A stretch of DNA of 5,582 nt from Clostridia bacterium (GTDB lineage: Bacteria > Bacillota > Clostridia > Monoglobales > Monoglobaceae). The notes beneath the pieces are model-generated. The model was not told the DNA's origin and did no database searches. It saw only the letters and a list, made by a program, of their open reading frames with translations. A program made the translations under genes and the position numbers. Positions within the stretch are counted from its first letter, which is position 1. Every line of letters starts with the position of its first letter. Below are positions 1-5,309 of the stretch, piece after piece. The DNA is taken from the NCBI GenBank assembly GCA_017625185.1, contig JAGALN010000156.1:1-5582 (forward strand), in the 5' to 3' direction.

Positions 1-64
1 CCATCTTGCCGTCTATATTATTTTTGGGGTCTACAACCCATCCGTTTTTGATTAGTAAACTCAT
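1..64 (-). CDS. pyrC: Dihydroorotase, N-terminal fragment (cut by window edge)
   Basis: Only the first 21 codons are in the window; they read MSLLIKNGWVVDPKNNIDGK followed by Met. The pattern 'LLIKNGxVVDPxNxxDG' is the usual N-terminal beta-strand start of class I dihydroorotases, the zinc enzymes that cyclise carbamoyl-aspartate to dihydroorotate in the third step of UMP synthesis. The metal-binding HxH motif would lie further downstream, outside the window. The start is supported by a very strong Shine-Dalgarno (TAGGAGGAG, 4 nt before ATG) that includes the pyrB stop codon. The 10-nt gap to pyrB implies co-transcription and probably translational coupling. Identity is from a short stretch plus context, and other amidohydrolases (allantoinase, hydantoinase) begin similarly, but the pyrB neighbour makes pyrC by far the likeliest. 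Confidence 0.85.
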   Translation of the reverse strand, partial: MSLLIKNGWVVDPKNNIDGKM

Positions 65-74
65 TGTTCTCCTC

Positions 75-989
75 CTACCGCTCGTTGCCATCGGTCAGCA
101 TCTTGAGTACTGCCATCCGGACACAGACACCATTGGTTACCTGCTCCTCAATGACCGATTGTACTCCGTCAATCACATCGGCAGAAAGCTCCACACCCCG
201 GTTCACAGGACCCGGGTGCATCACCAGTGCATCCGGTGCTGCAAGGCGAAGTCTTTCCTCGTTGATGCCAAAGCATCTGTGATACTCCGCAACAGAGGGA
301 AACGCTCCCTTTTGCTGACGCTCCAACTGAATCCGAAGACCCATCACCACATCGGCGCCACGGATTGCTTCATCAACATTGGTGTACGCTTTCACACCCA
401 TACCCTCGATTTCCGCCGGCATCAGGGTGGCAGGACCGCCGAGAACCACCTCTGCCCCCATGGTTTTGAGTCCATAGATGTTACTCCGAGCTACCCGGCT
501 ATGCTTCACATCCCCAATGATTGCCACCTTCAATCCCTTAAGATCACCCTTTTTCTCCTGCATGGTCATCATATCCAGAAGTGCCTGGGTGGGATGGGCG
601 TGCATTCCGTCTCCGGCGTTGATAATAGACGCCTTGGTGTAATTAGAAACAAATGCCTGTGCTCCCGAAGAGCTATGCCGAATGATAATCACATCGGCAC
701 CCATCCTGTCAATGGTTTTCACTGTATCCAGCAGGGTTTCGCCTTTGGCAACACTGCTGCCGGATGCGGCGATGTTTGCCGCAGTTGCACCCAAATACTT
801 GGATGCCAACTCAAAGGAAAGTCTTGTCCTTGTACTGTTCTCAAAAAACAGGGTAATGACACTCTTGCCGCTTAAGCAATTGTTCTTTTTTCCCTTTTCC
901 AGAACCTCCCGCTTCATCCAGAAGGCTTCGGTCATAATCTCCTGAATTTCGGTCTCTGACAAACCCTTTAACCCAAGTAAATGCTTCAT
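75..989 (-). CDS. pyrB: Aspartate carbamoyltransferase, catalytic subunit
   Basis: This 304-aa protein has the full length of a Bacillus-type ATCase catalytic chain. It condenses carbamoyl phosphate and aspartate to N-carbamoyl-aspartate, the committed step of cytosolic pyrimidine synthesis. Visible motifs: the carbamoyl-phosphate signature FFENSTRTR (48-56), the loop SSVAKGETLLDT around Lys82 that in ATCases reaches into the neighbouring active site, HPTQ (132-135), IIGDVKHSRVARSN (157-170), RIQLERQ (219-225) for aspartate binding, and MHPGPVNRG (257-265), the 240s-loop variant of the B. subtilis enzyme rather than HPLPR of E. coli. No pyrI regulatory subunit lies between it and pyrC, so feedback control is probably at expression level. 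The start ATG is preceded by AAGGGG at about 9 nt, with a second AAGG only 1 nt from ATG. The upstream leader carries an attenuator. Ornithine carbamoyltransferase is excluded by the 240s-loop motif and by the pyrC neighbour. Confidence 0.97.
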   Translation of the reverse strand: MKHLLGLKGLSETEIQEIMTEAFWMKREVLEKGKKNNCLSGKSVITLFFENSTRTRLSFELASKYLGATAANIAASGSSVAKGETLLDTVKTIDRMGADVIIIRHSSSGAQAFVSNYTKASIINAGDGMHAHPTQALLDMMTMQEKKGDLKGLKVAIIGDVKHSRVARSNIYGLKTMGAEVVLGGPATLMPAEIEGMGVKAYTNVDEAIRGADVVMGLRIQLERQQKGAFPSVAEYHRCFGINEERLRLAAPDALVMHPGPVNRGVELSADVIDGVQSVIEEQVTNGVCVRMAVLKMLTDGNER

Positions 990-1039
990 TCCTTATAACC
1001 CCTTTATCCTCGCTCTGTGTCAATTCCTATTTTTACCGA

Positions 1040-1067
1040 ATTATGCAACGTCATACATCTATGTCAA
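1040..1067 (-). promoter_or_regulatory. Possible second sigma-A promoter of pyrB, downstream of the attenuator
   Basis: A perfect -35 TTGACA (1067-1062) and a 5/6 -10 CATAAT (1045-1040) are 16 nt apart on the minus strand. Expected transcription start is near 1033, giving a pyrB 5' UTR of about 43 nt that lacks the terminator at 1091-1127. Transcripts from here would escape attenuation. No extended -10 TG is present. This is inferred from consensus only. Confidence 0.45.
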
Positions 1068-1226
1068 TTTCAGGAACCCCTCTTGTGCGTAAAAAAAGAA
1101 GCTCCGCTCGATGTCGGTAGCTTCTTTCCGCAACAACAAGAAATTCCCGACCGAAAGAGCAACCGCTTTTCTCCGGCGAAATTCCGTCATCCTTGGAGCA
1201 CGGATTCCCGCAAGAGCCCAGGGCAT
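1059..1226 (-). CDS. Possible 55-codon leader ORF through the pyrB attenuator
   Basis: An ATG at 1226, about 10 nt after the predicted transcription start, opens a 55-codon frame beginning MPWALAGIRAPRMTEF. It runs through the antiterminator and terminator (the U-tract reads Phe-Phe-Phe-Tyr) and ends with TAG at 1059. It has five Arg codons in the first 19 and three consecutive TTG Leu codons (LLL) just before the terminator arm. The arrangement recalls E. coli pyrL, where a translating ribosome disrupts the pyrBI terminator when UTP is low. Against it: the only purine-rich stretches are GGAG at the extreme 5' end of the transcript (about 10 nt before ATG) and GAGGG touching the ATG, so initiation would be weak. 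An open frame of this size is not rare by chance. It has no recognisable domain. Confidence 0.22.
   Translation of the reverse strand: MPWALAGIRAPRMTEFRRRKAVALSVGNFLLLRKEATDIERSFFFYAQEGFLKLT
1091..1127 (-). terminator. Intrinsic terminator in the pyrB leader (attenuator)
   Basis: On the minus strand AAAGAAGCT (1127-1119), a bulged A (1118) and CCG (1117-1115) pair with CGG (1106-1104) and AGCTTCTTT (1103-1095). This gives a 12-bp stem with an 8-nt loop. Seven consecutive T (1097-1091) follow, the first three shared with the stem. This is a canonical rho-independent terminator. It lies about 100 nt before the pyrB start and about 108 nt after the predicted start of the leader, so it can end both leader transcripts and read-through from rluD. 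Confidence 0.88.
1113..1151 (-). promoter_or_regulatory. Antiterminator stem competing with the terminator
   Basis: The segment 1151-1138 pairs in register with 1126-1113 on the minus strand. GTCGG (1151-1147) pairs with CCGAC (1117-1113), A1145 with T1119, T1143 with G1121 as wobble, and TTCTT (1142-1138) with AAGAA (1126-1122). That is 12 pairs in 14 positions with two mismatches, no bulges and an 11-nt loop. The 3' arm is almost the entire 5' arm of the terminator, so the two structures exclude each other. Seen in the sequence; function is inferred from the arrangement. Confidence 0.6.
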
Positions 1227-1241
1227 CCCTCTTATACTCCC

Positions 1242-1270
1242 ATTATACAACAACACTCTTTTTTTGTCTA
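1242..1270 (-). promoter_or_regulatory. Sigma-A promoter of the pyrB leader
   Basis: The -35 is TAGACA (1270-1265, 5/6 to consensus), the spacer is 17 nt, and the -10 is a perfect TATAAT (1247-1242). Transcription would start near 1236-1234. The -35 contains the TAG stop codon of rluD, so the promoter begins exactly where the upstream gene ends. A run of A (1267-1260, minus strand) follows the -35. It should give pyrBC a transcript independent of the division/lspA cluster. Confidence 0.78.
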
Positions 1271-2197
1271 CAAATTTCTTAATCTTTTTAAAACTTTTTC
1301 GAAATATTCCGGCAGAGGACTCTCAAACTCCATATACTCTCCGGTTCTGGGATGTAAAAATCCTACCTTAAAGGCGTGGAGCAGTTGTCCGTTTAGAGAA
1401 AAACTCTCCTTTTTGACTCCGTAAACCGGGTCCCCTACCACGGGATGACCCTGATGGCTCATGTGGACTCGAATCTGGTGAGTTCGCCCGGTTTCCAATC
1501 GACACTCTACCAAGGTATAGGCCCCTAACCGCTCCAATACCGTGTAATTGGTTGCTGCCTCTTTGGAGTTGCGATAGGTTACTGCCATCTTCTTCCGGTC
1601 GGCATGATGTCTGCCGATGGGCAGATTGATTTTGCCAGACTCCTCCCGAAATCCACCATGAACCAGCGCTTTGTAGGCACGGGTCAGGGAATGCTCCTTG
1701 ATTTGTTCTGCCAGAGATTGGTGCGCCATATCGTTTTTTGCCACCAGCAAAAGTCCGCTGGTATCTTTATCAATCCGGTGAAGAATCCCGGGGCGTTTCT
1801 CTCCGTTGATACCGGATAAGGAGTCCCCGCAATGGGCAAGGAGGGCGTTTACCAAGGTTCCGGTATAGTTTCCCGTCGCCGGGTGCACCACCATCCCCTG
1901 GGGTTTGTCCACCACCAGCATATCCCCATCCTCATAGACAATGGACAAAGGAATCTCCTCCGGCAGAATGTCCGGTTCTTTCAATTCCGGCAAGGTCAGG
2001 GAGATTTTTTCTCCTGCCTTCACCTTATAGCTTGCTTTAACAGTTCTGCCATCTACCAAAACGCACCCATCTTCGATTAGCTTTTGGAGATGGGAACGGG
2101 TGTATTCTTGTAAGCATAGGTCCAGAATCCGGTCAAGACGCTGTCCCCCATGCTCCGGTTCTGCAATCAGGGTTCTTTCCTTATCCAACCGGCTCAT
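1268..2197 (-). CDS. rluD: RluA/RluD-family 23S rRNA pseudouridine synthase (YlyB-like)
   Basis: This 309-aa protein has an N-terminal S4 RNA-binding domain (about 18-68, with LDRILDLCL and VLVDGRTVKASYKVKAGE) followed by the RluA catalytic domain. The catalytic motif HRIDKDTSGLLLVAK (140-154) contains the conserved Asp143, and GRTHQIRVH follows in the second half, both typical of the family. It converts specific uridines of RNA, probably helix 69 of 23S rRNA if a true RluD, to pseudouridine in the cytosol; the exact site cannot be told from sequence. B. subtilis YlyB occupies the same position after lspA. The ATG overlaps the end of lspA by 17 nt, implying translational coupling. The purine-rich AGAAAGG touches the ATG, so a TTG start three codons later (2188) with better spacing is possible. 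Its stop codon forms part of the pyr leader promoter. Confidence 0.93.
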   Translation of the reverse strand: MSRLDKERTLIAEPEHGGQRLDRILDLCLQEYTRSHLQKLIEDGCVLVDGRTVKASYKVKAGEKISLTLPELKEPDILPEEIPLSIVYEDGDMLVVDKPQGMVVHPATGNYTGTLVNALLAHCGDSLSGINGEKRPGILHRIDKDTSGLLLVAKNDMAHQSLAEQIKEHSLTRAYKALVHGGFREESGKINLPIGRHHADRKKMAVTYRNSKEAATNYTVLERLGAYTLVECRLETGRTHQIRVHMSHQGHPVVGDPVYGVKKESFSLNGQLLHAFKVGFLHPRTGEYMEFESPLPEYFEKVLKRLRNL

Positions 2198-2645
2198 CCT
2201 TTCTTATCTCTTCGCTTTTGAAAAAGTGAATCACCAACAAAACCGCACCGATACAAACGGCGATATCTGCCACATTAAAGACCGGAAAATCAATCAGCCG
2301 AAAATCCAAAAAATCCACTACATACCCCCGAAAGATACGGTCAAGCAAGTTGCCTATGGCGCCGCCAAAAATCAGAGATAACCCATAACAAAGCCATTTG
2401 GTTTTATGGTTCGTTTTCCGATAAAAAACGGCAAGCAGCACCAACACCAGAACTGTCAGCAGGATAAATACAATCCGTCCTCCGCCGAACATTCCAAAGG
2501 CAATTCCACGGTTCTCTACATAAGTAAAATGGAAGACTCCCTGCCACACCGGCAGGGTTGCCATTTGTTGCAGTTTCCCCTCTGCCAGAAATTTGGTAAT
2601 GACATCAATGATTAAAATGAAAATGCTCAATCCAAGGTATCCCAT
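2181..2645 (-). CDS. lspA: Lipoprotein signal peptidase (signal peptidase II)
   Basis: This 154-aa integral membrane aspartic protease cleaves the signal peptide of prolipoproteins after Lgt has lipidated the Cys. Four hydrophobic segments are visible (about 3-20, 58-75, 86-103, 124-142). Conserved family motifs are VENRGIAFG (43-51), GNLLDRI (98-104) with catalytic Asp102, and FNVADIAVCIG (123-133) with catalytic Asp127, so the active site is intact. The ATG at 2645 is chosen because it begins the first membrane helix at MGYLGLSIF and has AGAAAGG about 10 nt upstream. A longer in-frame GTG start at 2696 would add 17 residues encoded across the intergenic hairpin and is unlikely. It overlaps rluD by 17 nt. 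In B. subtilis ileS separates divIVA from lspA; here only about 70 nt do. Confidence 0.96.
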   Translation of the reverse strand: MGYLGLSIFILIIDVITKFLAEGKLQQMATLPVWQGVFHFTYVENRGIAFGMFGGGRIVFILLTVLVLVLLAVFYRKTNHKTKWLCYGLSLIFGGAIGNLLDRIFRGYVVDFLDFRLIDFPVFNVADIAVCIGAVLLVIHFFKSEEIRKDEPVG

Positions 2646-2680
2646 TTGTTTTCGACCTTTCTTTTCCCTATATATACCGG

Positions 2681-2706
2681 AAAAGGGACACTGCACCGTG
2701 TCCCTT
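2681..2706 (-). terminator. Hairpin between divIVA and lspA (possible weak terminator)
   Basis: A perfect 9-bp inverted repeat, AAGGGACAC (2706-2698, minus strand) and GTGTCCCTT (2691-2683), encloses a 6-nt loop 8 nt after the divIVA stop. The trailing T run is short (TTTT then CC), so termination may be partial, or the stem may be an RNA processing or stability element. No convincing sigma-A promoter for lspA follows; TATATATA at 2678-2671 lacks a -35 partner. Confidence 0.5.
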
Positions 2707-2714
2707 CGGTTTTC

Positions 2715-3284
2715 TTATTCTTTGGAGGAGTAATTTCCGTCCTCGTTCTTGACGATTTCCGGAATCTCCTGGGTACTCTGTTCCTCTACCGGAATCGCTA
2801 CCGGTGCGGTCTGTTCAAACACCTCAGGTTTCTGCGGCATCACAGGCACTGCTACCGGTTCCGGCTCACCATATTCCTTGATGATATCTAGTTGGGCATT
2901 GAGCAGGGATACCACCTTGGCACGGAAGAGTTCTACACTGCGCTGCATCTGTTCGTATTGGTAAGACAGCCGGGAAATTTCTTCCTCCGCCCGAATCTTG
3001 GCATCACGAATGATTGCGTCCGCTTCCTCCCGGGCGGCTTTTTTCATATCGTCGCCGTCCCTTTGGGCAACTGCCAGGGCATTTTTCAGGGTTTCTTCCA
3101 TGGACTTATACTGTGTTACCGCCTCGGACAAAAGGGCAATCCGCTCCTTTGCCGCCAGATTTTCTCGGTAAAGTTCCTCGTAGCTTTCGCTGATTTCCAT
3201 CAAAAAGGTTTCCACATCGTCCATATTATAGCCACGGACGGCACGTTTGAACTCCTTTCGATCAATATCTCTCGGTGTCAGCAT
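2715..3284 (-). CDS. divIVA: DivIVA-family cell-division / polarity coiled-coil protein
   Basis: This 189-aa protein starts with the DivIVA/GpsB N-terminal domain: MLTPRDIDRKEFKRAVRGYN then DDVETFL, matching LTPxDIxxKxFxxxxRGYxxxEVxxFL. In B. subtilis this domain forms crossed loops that insert Phe17 next to Arg18 into negatively curved membrane at septa and poles. Here the Arg is kept (Arg17) but the Phe is Val16. Residues about 28-140 are heptad-like coiled coil, rich in Glu, Lys, Ala and Leu. The last 45-50 residues are a Pro/Glu/Val-rich, probably disordered tail. The start has a strong Shine-Dalgarno (GGGGGAGAGG), 15 nt after the ylmH stop. Sitting behind sepF and ylmH is the classical location of divIVA and favours it over the shorter GpsB. 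Confidence 0.95.
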   Translation of the reverse strand: MLTPRDIDRKEFKRAVRGYNMDDVETFLMEISESYEELYRENLAAKERIALLSEAVTQYKSMEETLKNALAVAQRDGDDMKKAAREEADAIIRDAKIRAEEEISRLSYQYEQMQRSVELFRAKVVSLLNAQLDIIKEYGEPEPVAVPVMPQKPEVFEQTAPVAIPVEEQSTQEIPEIVKNEDGNYSSKE

Positions 3285-3299
3285 AGCCTCTCCCCCTAT

Positions 3300-4058
3300 C
3301 TAAACATAGCGGATAATGGTAATCCCAATCCGACCCTTCCGGGTTGTTCCGCCGATGCGAAGCAGCTTCATTCGACCAAAGCCACGCACCGAAATCAAAT
3401 CCGCTTCCTTGACGGCGCCGGAAACCTCCTGCACCGTCACCCAGTTCACTGCAACCTGCCCGCCTTGAATCAGCTCTGCCGCCTTCCCCCGGGCAAGTCC
3501 GGTTCCAAGAGCCAGCACAGCATCTAATCGCAGTGCCGCAACAGTTCCGGCAATCTCTTTCACCGGACGCTCCGGCAGTTCCGCCGCCGAGATTGGACAT
3601 TCAGTAAGCCGAATCCCCTGCCTGCCTATCTTGGTCAAGTTCTGCAGTACATAATCTACAATCTCTGGTTTTAGAAAGAAAAAGGTTTTCCCTTCCCCAA
3701 CCAGAATATCCCCAATGTTTTCACGGACAATACCAAGTCCCATCAAGCTCCCCAAATAATCACGATGGCTAAGTCCGCCGAGTTCTCGGCCGGTACACTC
3801 CAAAAGTGCAAGATACTCCTCCCTGACCGGCTCAAAAAACTCGGGATAGCAAACCATCTGGGTTCGTTCTGCCTCCGGAAAGCCACCGTCAAACACCAAT
3901 TTCATCCCCGCAGGCTTCTTCACATAATTCTGAATCAACACTCGCTGATGGGGGTTCAAAAACCCCAGCGTTTTGACACAAAAACGCTTTTCCGCCAGCC
4001 GCAGAGCATCCTCTGCCTTGGCAATCAGCAGTTTCTCTTCTCCATCCGGTTGCACCAT
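3300..4058 (-). CDS. ylmH: YlmH-family S4-domain RNA-binding protein
   Basis: This 252-aa protein is close to the usual ~257 aa of YlmH. The N-terminal two thirds form the YlmH-specific region with FLNPHQ (33-38), FDGGFPEAER (56-65) and the hallmark LSHRDYLGSLMGLGIVREN (96-114) followed by IGDILV. The C-terminal S4 domain (about 177-235) starts RLDAVLALGTGLARGKAAEL and includes VAVN and the basic RGFGRMKL strand. YlmH binds ribosomal RNA/tRNA; in B. subtilis it has been linked to rescue of obstructed 50S subunits in ribosome quality control, and this gene is its positional counterpart. The ATG overlaps the sepF stop by one base (TAATG), a coupling signal. The small membrane protein gene ylmG, normally between sepF and ylmH, is absent. 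Confidence 0.93.
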   Translation of the reverse strand: MVQPDGEEKLLIAKAEDALRLAEKRFCVKTLGFLNPHQRVLIQNYVKKPAGMKLVFDGGFPEAERTQMVCYPEFFEPVREEYLALLECTGRELGGLSHRDYLGSLMGLGIVRENIGDILVGEGKTFFFLKPEIVDYVLQNLTKIGRQGIRLTECPISAAELPERPVKEIAGTVAALRLDAVLALGTGLARGKAAELIQGGQVAVNWVTVQEVSGAVKEADLISVRGFGRMKLLRIGGTTRKGRIGITIIRYV

Positions 4059-4516
4059 TAGTTGCCCCAGCCAAAGCCGCCCTTGGCATCAATGTTTTCA
4101 TCGCTCATAATTCCAATGTTGTTGGGAGCAATCAAGAAGATGCCATTGGAAATCTTCTGGATATCCCCCTCCAAAGCAAAAGCTGCACCGCTCAAAAAGT
4201 CAATGATACGACGGGCAACATTCTTGTCAATACACTCTAAGTTAACCACCACCGGCTTTCTTGCCTTTAAGTGGTTGGTAATTGCTTGTGCCTCATCAAA
4301 AGTTTCCGGCTGCATTACCACAACCTTCATCTGTTGGGATGCAGTTTCATGAAGCTTGACCACCCGGCTGCGATTTCTGGAGCTCAGGCGTTCTACCATG
4401 GGTTCTTCATAGTCCAGCGCAGGCTGTTCCTGACTCTCGTTGTAGTATTCCTCATCATAGGCTTCGTCTGTTTCAAATCCGACAAAGTTCAGCATTTTGT
4501 TCATAAAGTTACTCAT
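4058..4516 (-). CDS. sepF: Cell division protein SepF
   Basis: This 152-aa protein is a membrane anchor and organiser of FtsZ filaments. Its N-terminus MSNFMNKMLNFVGF is an amphipathic helix of the kind that binds the cytoplasmic membrane. An acidic linker (15-41, many Glu/Asp/Tyr) follows, then the SepF domain (about 51-137) with RVVKLHE, a Glu-Ala helix before KARKPVVVNLE, and ARRIIDFLSGAAFALEGDIQKI (101-122). That last motif contains the Gly of the dimer/ring interface region. It ends IFLIAPNNIGIMSDE plus a short Gly-rich tail. The start at 4516 is chosen because of GGGAGAG about 5 nt upstream and because the amphipathic helix begins there; the frame stays open 62 codons further up, into yggS, but that stretch is not SepF-like. 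It follows yggS after a 103-nt gap and is coupled to ylmH by a one-base overlap. Confidence 0.95.
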   Translation of the reverse strand: MSNFMNKMLNFVGFETDEAYDEEYYNESQEQPALDYEEPMVERLSSRNRSRVVKLHETASQQMKVVVMQPETFDEAQAITNHLKARKPVVVNLECIDKNVARRIIDFLSGAAFALEGDIQKISNGIFLIAPNNIGIMSDENIDAKGGFGWGN

Positions 4517-4619
4517 CGTTCTCTCCCATCCGCCGTTGTGCCCCGGCAATATGTTAGGCTTCTGTCGGCACAGGATATTTGACAGTTGCCTGAAAGGAGC
4601 CAACGCTCCCGTTTTTCTC
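4517..4619 (-). other. yggS-sepF intergenic gap with small hairpins
   Basis: This 103-nt spacer is the only sizeable gap inside the ylm part. About 11 nt after the yggS stop it contains GGGAGC-GTTG-GCTCCT, a 6-bp stem (end pair G-U) with a tetraloop and only TT after it, so it is at most a poor terminator. A second possible stem, CTGTC with GACAG, follows. I see no convincing -35/-10 pair. It may act in processing or differential expression of sepF, or be plain spacer. Confidence 0.35.
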
Positions 4620-5309
4620 TTAACGATACTCTCTTGTACCAAAAATACTGCTACCGACCCGGACCATGGTAGCCCCTGCGGCAATGGCTTCCTTAAAATC
4701 ATGGCTCATTCCCATGGAAAGCTCTTCCATGAAAACCCCTGGAATCTGTTCCTGATCAATTTTCTCAGACAGTCGTTTCAGGGCAGAGAAAACTTCGAAA
4801 TTTCCTTCTGGCGAAAGTCCCGCCATCGAAATGGTCATCAATCCGCAAATCCGAACATGGGGAAGGGAACCGATGCGTCGGCAAAGTGCCGCTGCATCCT
4901 CAGGCTTGACGCCGGATTTACTCTCCTCCCCGGAGATATTCACCTGAACCAGAATATCCTGCACCTTTTGAATCGCAGCTGCCCGCTTTTCGATTTCCTC
5001 TGCCAAAGGGAGGCTATCCACCGAGTGAATCAGGCTTGCCTTATCGATAATATACTTCACCTTGTTTCGTTGCAGTTGCCCAATCTGATGCCAGCGGACA
5101 CCGGGAACCTGCAGAAACTTTTCCGCCAGCTCCTGGGGACGGTTTTCACCGAAATCCAACATCCCCCATTCCACTGCATCTTCTATCATGGAAACCGGCT
5201 TGGTCTTGCTGACCGCAATCAGTCTGACATCTTCCGGGTTTCTCCCTGCCGCCTCTGCCGCCTGCCGAATCTCCAACTGAACTGCTGCAAGGTTCTTTCC
5301 AATTTCCAT
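4620..5309 (-). CDS. yggS: PLP homeostasis protein, YggS/YlmE (PROSC) family
   Basis: This 229-aa single-domain protein has the length and motifs of the alanine-racemase-like TIM-barrel family. VSKTKP (33-38) carries the pyridoxal-phosphate Schiff-base Lys35. Then follow FGENRPQEL, WHQIGQLQRNKVKYI, HSVDS, VQVNISGEESKSGV, GLMTI and the phosphate-binding end LSMGMSHDFKEAIAAGATMVRVGSSIFG. The family binds PLP without known enzyme activity and keeps free PLP and amino/keto-acid pools balanced in the cytosol. The gene is the counterpart of ylmE in the B. subtilis division cluster. The ATG follows the stop of the upstream gene with no spacing (TAG-ATG), so translation is likely coupled; the nearest Shine-Dalgarno-like purines lie inside the end of that gene. 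Confidence 0.96.
   Translation of the reverse strand: MEIGKNLAAVQLEIRQAAEAAGRNPEDVRLIAVSKTKPVSMIEDAVEWGMLDFGENRPQELAEKFLQVPGVRWHQIGQLQRNKVKYIIDKASLIHSVDSLPLAEEIEKRAAAIQKVQDILVQVNISGEESKSGVKPEDAAALCRRIGSLPHVRICGLMTISMAGLSPEGNFEVFSALKRLSEKIDQEQIPGVFMEELSMGMSHDFKEAIAAGATMVRVGSSIFGTREYR

Larger units (their letters stand above)
1091..1236 (-). promoter_or_regulatory. Structured pyrB leader RNA (transcription attenuator, sensor unknown)
   Basis: About 145 nt of leader lie between a good promoter and an intrinsic terminator. Successive hairpins can be drawn. (1) AAGAG 1233-1229 pairs with CTCTT 1216-1212 across a 12-nt loop holding the leader ATG. (2) GGAAT-CCGT 1208-1200 pairs with ACGG-(A)-ATTTC 1187-1178, also with a 12-nt loop. 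(3) A weaker hairpin lies near 1176-1151. Then come the antiterminator and terminator arms. I could not match it to the PyrR-binding loop (ARUCCNGNGAGGYU), a T-box (no GGTGG specifier/antiterminator motif), or a metabolite riboswitch I recognise. Its position before pyrBC suggests control by pyrimidine or a related signal; the signal is inference. Confidence 0.6.

Noticed and set aside
6..875. 289-aa plus-strand open frame
   Set aside because: It is antisense to the intact, motif-complete pyrB, its protein resembles no family I know (Cys/His-rich scatter), and no Shine-Dalgarno precedes it.
993..1023. Third promoter TTGACA ... TTATAA just before pyrB
   Set aside because: The spacer of 19 nt is too long and transcription would start at or inside the pyrB start region.
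1191..1206. PyrR-binding loop at AATCCGTGCTCC
   Set aside because: Only the first five bases fit ARUCCNGNGAGGYU; the essential GNGAGG part reads TGCTCC, so I did not call it.
1091..1236. Leader as 6S RNA, T-box or known metabolite riboswitch
   Set aside because: No long rod with a central bubble as in 6S, no T-box antiterminator motif, and no riboswitch core I recognise. The antiterminator/terminator pair before pyrB fits cis attenuation better.
2671..2678. TATATATA as -10 element for lspA
   Set aside because: No acceptable -35 lies 16-18 nt upstream; that place is occupied by the hairpin.
2892..3527. 211-aa plus-strand open frame
   Set aside because: It is antisense to divIVA and the end of ylmH, which are clear genes; composition looks like a frame shadow.
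4517..4702. Extended N-terminus of sepF from an upstream start at 4702
   Set aside because: It overlaps the yggS end, carries no SepF features, and the start at 4516 has a good Shine-Dalgarno and the amphipathic helix.
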